From assembly GCF_038562635.1 (NCBI RefSeq), contig NZ_JBCFBO010000001.1, positions 883,869 through 947,868 of the forward strand: a stretch of 64,000 nt of DNA. The letters are read 5' to 3'. Made by a program: the position numbers and the translations under genes. Positions 1-8,348 of the stretch are shown piece after piece; positions within the stretch are counted from its first letter, which is position 1; every line of letters begins with the position of its first letter. Source of the stretch: Methanobacterium sp. (GTDB lineage: Archaea > Methanobacteriota > Methanobacteria > Methanobacteriales > Methanobacteriaceae). The notes under the pieces were generated by a model. The model was given only the letters and a program-made list of their open reading frames with translations. It was not told where the DNA came from and ran no database searches.

Positions 1-530
1 TTCCTGAATACGAATGAAAATCCGAATGCAGCCAGTATATACCATCCCAGCCATTCGATAACCATTCCACTTAATCCTGGCGATAGGTGATAGAACATAT
101 GCCAGATAGGGACTAAAAGTATATAGTAAGCAAAGGATGGTAACTGAATTACTATATTATTTAACTGTGATTGAGCCATCCACCAGAACACAATGAGTAT
201 TGGGACAAATGTCACTATCATTGGTCTAAATGACATAAGCATCATTTCTTTTTGAAGGCTCATGAACTCCATCTGCTTTTTTTGAACTTTTGCCAATGCT
301 TTTGGATCGTTTGTTTTCCTCGCTTCCACCATCTCTTGATTGAACTCTTTCATCTCATCTTGAAGATACATGAGTCTGTCCTGATCCACAAGAAGCTTGT
401 TTGCAAGTGTGGTCACAAACGAAATTATGGCTCCTATTGCAAATACAGCCAAAAATTTATTGGGACCAAAATAATATATTATGGGGTCAAATAAAGAGTT
501 TAACCCTGCCATAATCCATTCTAATACCAT
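1..530 (-). CDS. EMC3/TMCO1-like membrane insertase (DUF106), C-terminus off window
   Basis: About 176 codons are visible, beginning at an ATG (528-530) with MVLEWIMAGLN. The protein has a membrane segment near residues 22-43, a charged coiled-coil-like cytosolic stretch at about 50-100 with many Gln, Lys and Glu, a second segment (about 104-121) and a third that starts at the window edge. This matches the archaeal DUF106/EMC3 family, Oxa1-superfamily insertases thought to help place proteins in the cytoplasmic membrane. It follows adk and secY on the same strand, which fits a role next to the Sec translocon. The family call rests on topology, sequence feel and gene order; the insertase role is inferred from the superfamily. 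Confidence 0.85.
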   Translation of the reverse strand, partial: MVLEWIMAGLNSLFDPIIYYFGPNKFLAVFAIGAIISFVTTLANKLLVDQDRLMYLQDEMKEFNQEMVEARKTNDPKALAKVQKKQMEFMSLQKEMMLMSFRPMIVTFVPILIVFWWMAQSQLNNIVIQLPSFAYYILLVPIWHMFYHLSPGLSGMVIEWLGWYILAAFGFSFVFR

Positions 531-565
531 TTTGTGTTCCTCTTATTTTAAAATATTTAATTAAA

Positions 566-1123
566 CTATTTTAAAGTATTTATCATATTTTCTACAGGTT
601 CTTCAAGCCTGTTGTCATGATTTTCAATAATTTTTACTGTAGCACCAGTAAGTGCTGAGTAAGCCATGGACATTGAACGGTTCATTTCTTGATGGAGCTG
701 TATATCACTTAGTTTTTCCATATCTCTTGTTCTCGTTGTGTCGTTGAGTCTCCTCATCAAAATTTCATCGCTATCTGCTTCAATTAATATAAAAATATCT
801 GGCTGAAGTTCGTCTAATACCCATTTTGGAAGTCCAGGTAAAAAACCAGCAGGTGTTTTTATAGTACAGTGAGTATCGACAATAATATTATTATCCTCTG
901 ACATCTCTCTTATACTTTTTGCAGCATTTTTCTGAATTTCTTTCTGTACATCAGGGGACAATTTTCTTAAGGCATCTCTATCTTCCACAAGACCCTCTTT
1001 TTGTGCAATTTCGAGCATTACATCCCCATAATTGACATGTACATAATCTAAAGATTCAAGTGACTTAGTTAAAACTGTAGTGCTTCCTGATCCTGGAATT
1101 CCTGCAATTACGCCGACTTTCAT
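566..1123 (-). CDS. adkA: Adenylate kinase, archaeal type
   Basis: This 185-aa protein interconverts ATP + AMP and 2 ADP in the cytosol. The P-loop GIPGSGSTT lies at residues 8-16, and the length and sequence match the archaeal AdkA family, which differs from bacterial Adk in lacking a long lid. It starts at an ATG preceded by GAGGGACGG. It sits 12 nt downstream of secY in the ribosomal operon, the usual archaeal secY-adk-DUF106 order. Nothing looks truncated. Confidence 0.95.
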   Translation of the reverse strand: MKVGVIAGIPGSGSTTVLTKSLESLDYVHVNYGDVMLEIAQKEGLVEDRDALRKLSPDVQKEIQKNAAKSIREMSEDNNIIVDTHCTIKTPAGFLPGLPKWVLDELQPDIFILIEADSDEILMRRLNDTTRTRDMEKLSDIQLHQEMNRSMSMAYSALTGATVKIIENHDNRLEEPVENMINTLK

Positions 1124-1135
1124 ATCCGTCCCTCT

Positions 1136-2479
1136 TTAATCTCCTAAGAATTTCCTGAGCATTGGATGCATATCCATCAACTGTTCCTGCGCTATTTCTT
1201 CATACAGCCTGTATACTATACCCACTGTCAAAAGAATACCTGTACCTCCACCGAGTGCACTTGTTAAATCCGCACCAAATGCTAAAAGCCCGACAAATAA
1301 TCCTCCAAGAACAGTTATACCTGGAATATATCGCTTAAGTATCCTTTCAAAATGAGCTCTACTGCTCCTTTGTCCAGGAATTTGCATTCCCATTTGATGA
1401 AGCTGTTTTGCAACCTGTTTTGGTCCTATTCCACTTAACTCAACCCAGAGCCACGCAAATATAACACATGATCCCAGGAATACAATAGCATAAATAAGCA
1501 CTTTTAATGGATCTGTGAGTAATATACTTAGACTAGTTGGAGTTGTGAGGTAATATGCAATTCCATTTATAGCCTGACCATTTGAAACCTGTCCCAAAAT
1601 TGGGAACCCTATTTTTTGGAACACAGAAGCAAACAACTGCACGTTCAAAAGTAGTGCACTTGTTAATATAACAGGCATGTTACTTGCATATATGAACCTC
1701 AGAGGATATTTTCCTCTTGCACCTTTCACCCCTCCATATGACAACGGTATTTCAATACGCATACTTTCCGCGTATACTACAATTAAAAATACTATGATTG
1801 TAGCAAGTATCGGAATAAGCAGAGTGAAATCAGGGTTTCCAGTGGTCAATAAATATATGAATTGTGGAATTTTTCCAGCAGGTACTCCTGGTGAAGTTGC
1901 AGATGGAAGGAAGTTAAATGCACTTACCAGTATTTGCTGGGATACCCCTGCAACAATGAAAAGCCCTACTCCACTTCCAAATCCCCATTTTGACACGACT
2001 TCATCCATATAAATTATAGCAATTCCACCAAGGGTGATCTGTGCTACAAGAAGTGCAGTAAAAGATGGATCTGATGGTGGGACAGCACCGGCTAAAACAA
2101 GCACAGCTGCCTCAAACAGTGTGAATATGATAGCAAGGAGTTTTTGAGTTCCTTGAAATAAAGCTTTATCCTCATGCCTTGAAAGATCTAAATTTAGTAT
2201 CTTTCCCCCAACCAAAAGCTGGAGTATAATCGACGCTGAAACTATTGGTCCTATACCAAGTGTAAGAATTGAACCAAAACTACCCGCCATTACAGCTCTT
2301 AATGCTCCAAATTGATCAACAGCCGCGGAACTAAGCCCAAAAAGGCTGATGTTAGTGAGGGCAAAATACAGTATAAGAATTATACCTGTCCATTTAATTT
2401 TATCTCTAAAAGACAGCCTTTGTATAGGCGATCTGACCTGAGGAATTATTGAAAAAATTGGTTGTAGCTTTTCAAGCAA
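1136..2479 (-). CDS. secY: Preprotein translocase subunit SecY
   Basis: SecY forms the protein-conducting channel of the cytoplasmic membrane together with SecE and Sec-beta. The roughly 447-aa sequence has about ten hydrophobic segments and the family hallmarks IKWTG near the N-terminus, a plug region after TM1 (ALTNISLFGLSSAAVDQFG) and the SGIGPKQVAKQL loop. I place the start at a TTG (2477-2479) because an AGGAG sits about 8 nt upstream. A GTG at 2488 is in frame, but it would overlap that AGGAG and so lack a usable ribosome-binding site. It follows uL15, as in other archaea. Confidence 0.95.
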   Translation of the reverse strand: MLEKLQPIFSIIPQVRSPIQRLSFRDKIKWTGIILILYFALTNISLFGLSSAAVDQFGALRAVMAGSFGSILTLGIGPIVSASIILQLLVGGKILNLDLSRHEDKALFQGTQKLLAIIFTLFEAAVLVLAGAVPPSDPSFTALLVAQITLGGIAIIYMDEVVSKWGFGSGVGLFIVAGVSQQILVSAFNFLPSATSPGVPAGKIPQFIYLLTTGNPDFTLLIPILATIIVFLIVVYAESMRIEIPLSYGGVKGARGKYPLRFIYASNMPVILTSALLLNVQLFASVFQKIGFPILGQVSNGQAINGIAYYLTTPTSLSILLTDPLKVLIYAIVFLGSCVIFAWLWVELSGIGPKQVAKQLHQMGMQIPGQRSSRAHFERILKRYIPGITVLGGLFVGLLAFGADLTSALGGGTGILLTVGIVYRLYEEIAQEQLMDMHPMLRKFLGD

Positions 2480-2507
2480 GAAATTCACTCCTTAGTTTAA
2501 TACTCGT

Positions 2508-2945
2508 TTAAAGAATTACTACTTCCCCACCAGCTTCTTCTATCTTTTGAATCGCTAAACTGGAAAATTTAGGTGATTTTATAATTAAAGGCTTGCTTAT
2601 TTTACCTTTTCCTAAAACTTTGTTGTAGCCAAGGTCGGTGATGTCTATTTCAATAGCACCGTTTTTATTAGTTGCTAAGCCCTGTTTTACAAATTCTTCT
2701 GATTTTTCATCTAAGTAGTCTAAGTTTACTGGAGCGAATTTGAAGATACTTCTTTGAGGTCTTTTAAATCCATATTTTCCAAAGTGTTTAGGATCGAATT
2801 TAACAGTCCATGTCCATTTACTTTTGTGAAGACCAGAGTTTCCTCTTCCACCTCTGTGACCGGCTCCTCTTCGTTTTTTAGAAGATCCACCACCCACAGT
2901 TCGTGAGCCCCTCATTTTCCTTATTTTTCGTGTCCTTCTTATCAT
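2508..2945 (-). CDS. rpl15: 50S ribosomal protein uL15
   Basis: This is a 145-aa uL15 of the archaeal/eukaryotic L27a type. The basic, glycine-rich N-terminus (RRTRKIRKMRG, then GGSSKKRRGAGHRGGRG) threads into 23S rRNA, and the C-terminal globular half ends in the EEAGGEVVIL strand typical of the family. The ATG is preceded by GGGAGGATT. It lies between uL30 and secY in the spc-type part of the operon and its assembly role in the large subunit follows from the family. Confidence 0.97.
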   Translation of the reverse strand: MIRRTRKIRKMRGSRTVGGGSSKKRRGAGHRGGRGNSGLHKSKWTWTVKFDPKHFGKYGFKRPQRSIFKFAPVNLDYLDEKSEEFVKQGLATNKNGAIEIDITDLGYNKVLGKGKISKPLIIKSPKFSSLAIQKIEEAGGEVVIL

Positions 2946-2966
2946 AATATAATCCTCCCTAATAGG

Positions 2967-3425
2967 TTAGATCATCTTTTTGATGAGATCCCCTATTTTT
3001 TCCCCTCTGTAACCTAAAGTTCCAGATTCTACAAATGTCTTTTTAAGATCTTTATATCCTTTCCTTGGAGGGTGAAGTCTAAATAATGGTTTTATCCCAC
3101 TGTCTTCCAATTTAGCACCAGATTCTATTACTGCTTTTGAAAGGTCTTCTATTGAGGAAAAGTCAGTGTTTTCCTTAACATACTCTTCAGTGAGTTTAAC
3201 ATTACCTGGTAATTTTCCTCTTTTTGATATAAGACTTGTTACTGAGTCTGCGTCAACTTCTCCCCAGGTTATGTAATCTTTAGCTTTTTGAAGCATTCCC
3301 TGATAACTAGGGGTGTCTTCAATTAAAACTGCGTGATTAATTCTGGTAAGCTTTAGCATTTTAAGTGTGTCTTCAATGTCTTTTCTGATTCCTGTCCTGC
3401 CTCTTACTCTTATTGCTGCAATCAT
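2967..3425 (-). CDS. rpl30: 50S ribosomal protein uL30
   Basis: This 152-aa protein opens with MIAAIRVRGRTGIRKDIEDTL, the ferredoxin-like uL30 core. It carries the long C-terminal extension (FRLHPPRKGYKDLKK) that archaeal and eukaryotic L30/L7 proteins have and the ~60-aa bacterial proteins lack. The start has a GGTGA site. It is translated between uS5 and uL15 and binds 23S rRNA in the large subunit. Confidence 0.97.
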   Translation of the reverse strand: MIAAIRVRGRTGIRKDIEDTLKMLKLTRINHAVLIEDTPSYQGMLQKAKDYITWGEVDADSVTSLISKRGKLPGNVKLTEEYVKENTDFSSIEDLSKAVIESGAKLEDSGIKPLFRLHPPRKGYKDLKKTFVESGTLGYRGEKIGDLIKKMI

Positions 3426-3436
3426 GTTATCACCAA

Positions 3437-4078
3437 TTATACTGCGACTCCAAGACTTTTAAGGTCGGATTTCCTTGCTTTAACTCTACTTAATTGTTTT
3501 AAAGCATCGAAAACAGCGTTTGCGAAGTTTATGGTTGTTTGAGTTTGTCCCATTGTCTGAGACCATACATCGTATATTCCTGCAAGTCCTAGGATAGTTT
3601 TTCCAACATCTCCTACTGCAAGACCTACTCCACCAGGTGCTGGGATTAAAGTTACTCTTACACTACCACTTTTTCCAGATACTTTAAATGGAACTGTGTG
3701 TTCTCTTCCACAAACACATCCCCAGTCACCACAGCCTCTTCTTACTTTGATTATATTATATTTAGCATTGTCAACAGCTTTTCTTATTGCAGGACCTACT
3801 TCTTTAGCTTTACCTTGCCCTAGACCTACATATCCTTTCTTATTTCCAACTGCGACAATAACCCTGAAATTAACTTTTCTTCCAGATTTGTGCATCCTCT
3901 GAACGAGATTTACATCCATTACTTCTTCTTCTAAATCTGGTAGGAGAGTGTTAACAATTTCAAGCTCCATGATTGGAAGGCCTTTTTCCAAAATTTCATC
4001 TATATCAGTTATTGTGCCTTCCTTGACCATACGTCCCAGATTGGTTTTTGGTTCCCATTCTTCTTTATTATAGTTCAT
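3437..4078 (-). CDS. rps5: 30S ribosomal protein uS5
   Basis: This 213-aa protein contains the double-stranded-RNA-binding-like S5 domain (VNFRVIVAVGNKKGYVGLGQGKAKEV) and the C-terminal fold with PAPGGVGLAVGDVGKTILGLAGI. uS5 sits at the mRNA entry side of the small subunit and affects decoding accuracy. Its ATG overlaps the uL18 stop (ATGA), so the pair is probably translationally coupled. A Cys-rich stretch, CGDWGCVCGREH, is characteristic of archaeal S5. Confidence 0.97.
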   Translation of the reverse strand: MNYNKEEWEPKTNLGRMVKEGTITDIDEILEKGLPIMELEIVNTLLPDLEEEVMDVNLVQRMHKSGRKVNFRVIVAVGNKKGYVGLGQGKAKEVGPAIRKAVDNAKYNIIKVRRGCGDWGCVCGREHTVPFKVSGKSGSVRVTLIPAPGGVGLAVGDVGKTILGLAGIYDVWSQTMGQTQTTINFANAVFDALKQLSRVKARKSDLKSLGVAV

Positions 4079-4659
4079 CCTGATACCTCATCATTTATTT
4101 TTTGTTTAATCTTTCCAAAATGGTCAGGGAGGTCTTTTGGGGATAATCCATTTTTAATGTATCCTGAGAATCTCTTGTTGAGTTCATCATCAGTTAAAGA
4201 TTCAGCGTACTGTGCCACATGTTCCCCAGCTATCCTCTCATCTGAAGGTAAAATTGCACTACCGTGAGGAATGTCAAGTCCAGCATCTACTGCACCTTTA
4301 AGTACTGCAAATATGTTTGTACCTTTGGTAGGTGACCTTAAACCGATGTCTAAAACAGCTTTATCTATGCCTTCATTTAACGCTTTTTTCCCACATAAAA
4401 ATCCAGTTAGATATGCCGCAGAAGTGTTTTTAGTAGATCCGAGCCATCCCATTTTTTTAATTTCATTGGAATGTGCTGAAATTACAGTTTCATCCCCTTC
4501 TGGAGCAACTTTAACTATCTGTGATATTACATGATTGTTAGTGATCCTTACAACCATTCGTAATTTATCTAATTCTATGAGTTTTAATCTTGCTCCATAA
4601 TTAGTTTTACCTTCTTTCCTTCTTTTAAAAGCCACTTTGTATCTTGATCCTTGTGCCAA
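4075..4659 (-). CDS. rpl18: 50S ribosomal protein uL18
   Basis: This is a 194-aa uL18, a 5S rRNA-binding protein of the central protuberance. The N-terminus (YKVAFKRRKEGKTNYGARLKLIE) and the SAYLTGFLCGKKAL block match archaeal L18/eukaryotic L5. It is much longer than bacterial L18 because of the archaeal C-terminal extension. The stop codon overlaps the uS5 start by 4 nt. Confidence 0.97.
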   Translation of the reverse strand: MAQGSRYKVAFKRRKEGKTNYGARLKLIELDKLRMVVRITNNHVISQIVKVAPEGDETVISAHSNEIKKMGWLGSTKNTSAAYLTGFLCGKKALNEGIDKAVLDIGLRSPTKGTNIFAVLKGAVDAGLDIPHGSAILPSDERIAGEHVAQYAESLTDDELNKRFSGYIKNGLSPKDLPDHFGKIKQKINDEVSG

Positions 4660-4675
4660 TTAAATTCCTCCTTAT

Positions 4676-5122
4676 TTACCTAAGCAGACCATGATCCCTT
4701 GCATAGGTTTTCATGTAGGATTTGCTTCTGAAAGCGCCACCTTTTGCCATTTTATAGAGCTTTCTGTAGGTAGTTTTATTAATTTCCCTATTATTTCTCA
4801 TATCTTTTAGATCAGTTCTTAAAGCACGTATAGTAGTCATCCAAGCTTCTTTCTTTGGATTTTTAGCTCCTTTAGCTCCTTTTGTACTACCATGGCCTTT
4901 TCTTCTTCCTTTTTTCTTTTGTGCAGCTATCTTTTTTGACCTATAGCTGCTTATGCCTTTTTGTGGTTTTGCCATTATAGCTTTATTATTTATTAGTTGT
5001 TTTACACTTTCTCGAGTTATGGCTCTTGATACTTCTTCTGTCCTTTCAGGATCTATCCATACCCTGTTTTCCCCGACTTTGAGTATATCTGCAGCCAATC
5101 TTTTTTGAGTAGTAAGATTCAT
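4676..5122 (-). CDS. rpl19e: 50S ribosomal protein eL19
   Basis: This 148-aa protein exists only in archaea and eukaryotes. It shows the compact N-terminal helical domain (NLTTQKRLAADILKVGENRVW), the basic linker KKGRRKGHGSTKGAKGA and a long C-terminal helix with TTYRKLYKMAKGGAFRSK. It binds 23S rRNA and forms intersubunit contacts. The start is well marked by GGAGGT 6 nt upstream. A 162-nt spacer full of short palindromes separates it from eL32. Confidence 0.97.
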   Translation of the reverse strand: MNLTTQKRLAADILKVGENRVWIDPERTEEVSRAITRESVKQLINNKAIMAKPQKGISSYRSKKIAAQKKKGRRKGHGSTKGAKGAKNPKKEAWMTTIRALRTDLKDMRNNREINKTTYRKLYKMAKGGAFRSKSYMKTYARDHGLLR

Positions 5123-5171
5123 GAAGAAACCTCCATTTCAACCGTTCAAATTCATGGTAGAACTTGATTCC

Positions 5172-5289
5172 AAACACTGAGTGTCCCCGGTTGATCAAAA
5201 CTCTTTACGAGTTCAATAAATTTAATTTGCAAATGCAAAAACGTCAGTAAATAATACTGACTTTAAGTACTTTGCATTAAGTACTTAAA
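5172..5289. repeat. Tandem short-hairpin element in the eL32-eL19 spacer
   Basis: Five perfect small palindromes follow one another: ACACT/AGTGT (5174-5184, 1-nt loop), AACTC/GAGTT (5199-5213, 5-nt loop), TTTGCA/TGCAAA (5226-5239, 2-nt loop), GTCAGTA/TACTGAC (5243-5261, 5-nt loop) and TTTAAGTAC/GTACTTAAA (5262-5289-region, 10-nt loop). The last one overlaps the eL32 stop codon. The stems are unrelated in sequence, but the arrangement is like the element at 32287-32452. The function is unknown; RNA processing or an operon-internal attenuator are possibilities. Confidence 0.6.
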
Positions 5290-5620
5290 TTCCCTTATTT
5301 AGAATCTTGATTCCTAATTCTTTTGCCCGTGCAAGCATTACTTCTTTTTTCCTTTTTCCAATGGTAGAACTAATTCTACCTGCTTGTGTAGCTGGGTCCA
5401 GGTTTTCAAGTTCTTTCATATTGCAGACAAGCACATCCATATATCCTGAAGGATGAAGTCCTCTTGTCGCTTTTGGAGATCCGTAACCTATTGCAGGCAT
5501 TGCAGGTTTTCCTTTTTCGTATCTTCGGGTTTTACTGGTTTTTCCTTTAGGTTTCCTCCATTTATCTCCGAGTTTTTTGTATCTAAACCATTCCTGCCTT
5601 TTGAAATCTGGTTTTTTCAT
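5285..5620 (-). CDS. rpl32e: 50S ribosomal protein eL32
   Basis: This 111-aa protein matches archaeal/eukaryotic eL32, with FKRQEWFRYKKLGDKWRKPKG at the N-terminus (the conserved RxxxxRYxKLxxxWRKPKG region), then GYGSPKATRGLHPSGY and the final IGKRKKEVMLARAKELGIKILN. It binds 23S rRNA on the large subunit surface. The ATG has a GGTGA site 4 nt upstream. It is slightly shorter at the N-terminus than some archaeal homologues, but no in-frame upstream start is better supported. Confidence 0.95.
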   Translation of the reverse strand: MKKPDFKRQEWFRYKKLGDKWRKPKGKTSKTRRYEKGKPAMPAIGYGSPKATRGLHPSGYMDVLVCNMKELENLDPATQAGRISSTIGKRKKEVMLARAKELGIKILNKGI

Positions 5621-5632
5621 TTTGTCACCGCC

Positions 5633-6166
5633 TTATTCCCGACTTACAAAGTATATTCCATCCTGGAATACCCTTGGATCTCTTCCCTTTATTTTGGTAG
5701 CCTGTTCAAGGTTAGCCATAGTCTGTCCAACATCTTCCTTGTTGATACCTGTGACTATTACTTCTTCACCTTTTACCTGAACTTTAGCACTTCCAACAAT
5801 TTTTGCTGTCCTAGGATACCTTTCACCAAGGAAGTTTTCTATGGTAACTTTGTCCTTGCCAGCTTTTACAGTCATAGGGAAGTGAGCATAAACTATTTTC
5901 ATGTTATAAGTAAATCCGTCTGTTAATCCTGTTATCATGTTGCTGATATGGGACCTTATAGTTCCAAGCATTGCTTTATCCTTTTTTTTAGGAAAATGAG
6001 CTTCTAATACTACGTTACCATTGTCCTTTTTAACTACAACATTAGGATAGTTAAATTTCCTTGAGAGCTGTCCTTTTGATCCTTTTACAGTCACTCCATC
6101 TTCTACAGTGACATCTATACCCTCAGGAATAGGAATTTCTTCTCTAAGGACTACTGCTTCAACCAT
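5633..6166 (-). CDS. rpl6: 50S ribosomal protein uL6
   Basis: This 177-aa uL6 consists of two duplicated alpha/beta domains. The conserved FLGERYPRTAKIVGSAKVQVKGEEVIVTG stretch lies in the second domain, which binds 23S rRNA near the sarcin-ricin region and the factor-binding site. The ATG follows GGTGATAAA. It is located between uS8 and eL32 in the standard archaeal order. Confidence 0.97.
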   Translation of the reverse strand: MVEAVVLREEIPIPEGIDVTVEDGVTVKGSKGQLSRKFNYPNVVVKKDNGNVVLEAHFPKKKDKAMLGTIRSHISNMITGLTDGFTYNMKIVYAHFPMTVKAGKDKVTIENFLGERYPRTAKIVGSAKVQVKGEEVIVTGINKEDVGQTMANLEQATKIKGRDPRVFQDGIYFVSRE

Positions 6167-6180
6167 TTTATCACCTAAAT

Positions 6181-6570
6181 TTAGTAAACATATACTAAGA
6201 GCCTGCCACCAATTCCCTTGTCTTTGGCCTCTTTGTGAGTCATGATTCCTTCAGGTGTTGTGAGGATCATAATTCCAAAGTTTTTAGATGGCAAGTACCT
6301 CTTTTCAAATTTTTCAAATTCGTCCTTTTTAACGGCGTGTCTTGGCTTTATTACACCGCACTTGTTTATATTTCCTTCAAGTTCAACTATGAACTGTCCA
6401 GCTTTGTTATCATCGACAAACTCAAATTCGCCGATATACCCTTCTTTTTGCATTGTTCTTAAAACACGCCCTATCATTTTAGATGCTGGTGAAATTTTAC
6501 ATCTTTTATTTCCCTGCATTTCATTGTTTCTCATGTTAGTAAGCGCGTTTGCTAGAGGATCCATAAGCAC
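6181..6570 (-). CDS. rps8: 30S ribosomal protein uS8
   Basis: This is a uS8 of about 129 aa with the start LMDPLANALTNMRNNE and the C-terminal IMTHKEAKDKGIGGRLLVYVY typical of the family. It binds the central domain of 16S rRNA. I chose a GTG start (6568-6570): GAGGTG lies 6 nt upstream, whereas a GTG at 6579 would overlap this site. The ATG two codons further in is also possible. Confidence 0.93.
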   Translation of the reverse strand: MLMDPLANALTNMRNNEMQGNKRCKISPASKMIGRVLRTMQKEGYIGEFEFVDDNKAGQFIVELEGNINKCGVIKPRHAVKKDEFEKFEKRYLPSKNFGIMILTTPEGIMTHKEAKDKGIGGRLLVYVY

Positions 6571-6582
6571 AATTAACACCTC

Positions 6583-6726
6583 TTAATTATATTTTTTAAA
6601 CCCAATTTTAGGGGCGATTTCTCTGAAGCACTGTCTGCATAACATGAGCCCGTATCTTCTAACGAGTGCAGAATGATCATTGCATCTGCTACACTTTCTT
6701 GATGCTTTTCCGTATTTTCTTGGCAA
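6583..6726 (-). CDS. rps14: 30S ribosomal protein uS14, zinc-binding type
   Basis: A 47-aa reading frame starts at a TTG with a GGTGA site 5 nt upstream. It encodes MPRKYGKASRKC and onward. Two CxxC pairs (C12/C15 and C30/C33) form the zinc ribbon of archaeal-type uS14, and the RRYGLMLCRQCFRE block is diagnostic. It fits tightly between uL5 and uS8, its normal place in the operon. It is easily missed because of its size and TTG start. Confidence 0.93.
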   Translation of the reverse strand: MPRKYGKASRKCSRCNDHSALVRRYGLMLCRQCFREIAPKIGFKKYN

Positions 6727-6727
6727 A

Positions 6728-7246
6728 TTAATCACCTTTAGTTAATATTTTAACCTGAAAATTTTCTTCCATAAATTTGATAGAGTCTTCTTTAGTGACT
6801 TTATGTTTATCTGGAACTTTTCTCCTCTGTATTTTCCTTCGGTTTATCCTGTAACCTGGTTTTTCGAAGGTTATGGAAACATCCATTCCAAATATACCAA
6901 TATCTGGATCGTAACGCATTCCAGGAATATCTATGTGTTCGTGTATTCCAAATGAAAGATTGCCTTGAGCATCAAATTGAGTTACTCTTATCCTTCTTTC
7001 AATACCTTCCAGTACCATTTTAATAGCTTTATCAGCTTTTTCACCACGTAATGTAACTTTACATGCGATAGGCTGCCCTTTTCTGATACCAAATTCAGGG
7101 TTTGTAACTTTAGAATAAGTACGTACAGGTTGTTGGCCTGTTATGCTTGATAATAATTTTTCAGCCCTTGCAAGCCTTTCTCCACTTTCACCGACACCTA
7201 TGTTAACAGTTGCTTTGGCTATTTTCACTTCTTCCATAGGGTTCAT
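6728..7246 (-). CDS. rpl5: 50S ribosomal protein uL5
   Basis: This 172-aa uL5 contacts 5S rRNA and the P-site tRNA in the central protuberance. Recognisable blocks are VNIGVGESGERLARAEKLL, a variant of the P-S-K-T loop (GQQPVRTYSKVTNPEFGIRKGQPI) and YDPDIGIFGMDVSITFEKPGYRI. The start codon directly follows the eS4 stop and uses the GGAGGTAA within the end of eS4, so translation is probably coupled. Confidence 0.97.
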   Translation of the reverse strand: MNPMEEVKIAKATVNIGVGESGERLARAEKLLSSITGQQPVRTYSKVTNPEFGIRKGQPIACKVTLRGEKADKAIKMVLEGIERRIRVTQFDAQGNLSFGIHEHIDIPGMRYDPDIGIFGMDVSITFEKPGYRINRRKIQRRKVPDKHKVTKEDSIKFMEENFQVKILTKGD

Positions 7247-7975
7247 CTATTTACCTCCAGGAAGTGCAATTGCTGGTTCTTCTTTACCGATTACAAAAAC
7301 GTAATCTTTTAAGGTAAGGAAAGTTTTTTTATCTTCAGTTTCCATTTCAACAGTGTTAGGCATTGAAGATTTAGTTATGTTAATTTCTTTTATTCTACCA
7401 ATTTCACCAGTGTGTTTACCACCAGTTATAAGACCTATATTACCTTTTACAAAGTCAATGCTATCTGTTATTTCCTGTTCTGGAACTTTAAGAATTACTA
7501 CATCCCCAACTTTGTATCCATTGTCTACAATATGATTTCTTCCATCATGGAGATTGAGTTGAGTTTTTCCTCCAGTTATGGTAGTTTTTTCTGTAATTTT
7601 GCAGAGTTTAAAATCTTTATTTTCTGCAGCAATGGAGTGGAGTGTTAACCTTCCTTTTTCATCAGGTAAAACCCTGTAAACTTTTTCAGATTTTGGAATT
7701 TCAATTACATCCATAAATCCAACAGGGAACTTGTAATCTTTTCTTGCTCTCCCATCTACAAGAATTTCACCGTTATTTATAATTCTTTTTGCTTCCCTTG
7801 CGTTATCAGCAACGCCGAGGATATCACGAACTATAAGGAGTAAAGGTAATGATCCTTCTATAGCATGTGGACCTGCATTTGGTTTAGTGGTCCATTTATT
7901 TTCTTTTGGATGAATTGGCCAGTGTTTTGGTGCTTTGAAACGTTTAAGATGTTTTCTTGATCCCATTATTGCCAT
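7247..7975 (-). CDS. rps4e: 30S ribosomal protein eS4
   Basis: This 242-aa protein is restricted to archaea and eukaryotes. It has the basic N-terminus GSRKHLKRFKAPKHWPIHPKE, an S4-type RNA-binding segment (LLLIVRDILGVADNAREAKRIINNGEILVDG) and a KOW-like region near residues 175-205 (GNIGLITGGKHTGEIGRIKEI). A second in-frame ATG at residue 4 is an equally plausible start. Gene spacing to uL24 is 1 nt. Confidence 0.97.
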   Translation of the reverse strand: MAIMGSRKHLKRFKAPKHWPIHPKENKWTTKPNAGPHAIEGSLPLLLIVRDILGVADNAREAKRIINNGEILVDGRARKDYKFPVGFMDVIEIPKSEKVYRVLPDEKGRLTLHSIAAENKDFKLCKITEKTTITGGKTQLNLHDGRNHIVDNGYKVGDVVILKVPEQEITDSIDFVKGNIGLITGGKHTGEIGRIKEINITKSSMPNTVEMETEDKKTFLTLKDYVFVIGKEEPAIALPGGK

Positions 7976-7976
7976 T

Positions 7977-8330
7977 TTATCCCTTCCTTTCTACTATTTC
8001 ATTTCTTTCGTCATCATCAAGATCCAGTTCAACTATTCTCAAGTTGGATGGATGTACTGAATGATAAACTTGATTCCCGTCTGGTTTCTGCACAGAAGCT
8101 CCTTCTATAAGGACCCTATAATTTTTAATATCGACTTTTTCAACTTTTCCTTCGTGATCTTTAAAGTCACCGCGCATTACCTGTACAGTATCACCTTTTC
8201 TTACAGGGATTGATCTTTTTCCGTACTGTTCCCTGAGTTCGTCACTTAATGTTACACTCATTAAATTATGACGTACGTGTAAAGGTGCTTTATGGAGGAA
8301 TTTCCTCTGTTTTCTTGGTTGTTTTGACAT
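7977..8330 (-). CDS. rpl24: 50S ribosomal protein uL24
   Basis: This 117-aa protein carries a KOW motif (VQVMRGDFKDHEGKVEKVD) and the archaeal N-terminal block PRKQRKFLHKAPLHVRHNLMS. uL24 is a primary 23S rRNA binder that initiates large-subunit assembly near the tunnel exit. I use the ATG at 8328-8330, 5 nt after AGGTGA. A GTG three codons upstream lies inside that ribosome-binding site and is unlikely. Confidence 0.96.
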   Translation of the reverse strand: MSKQPRKQRKFLHKAPLHVRHNLMSVTLSDELREQYGKRSIPVRKGDTVQVMRGDFKDHEGKVEKVDIKNYRVLIEGASVQKPDGNQVYHSVHPSNLRIVELDLDDDERNEIVERKG

Positions 8331-8348
8331 TATAATCACCTAAAAATT

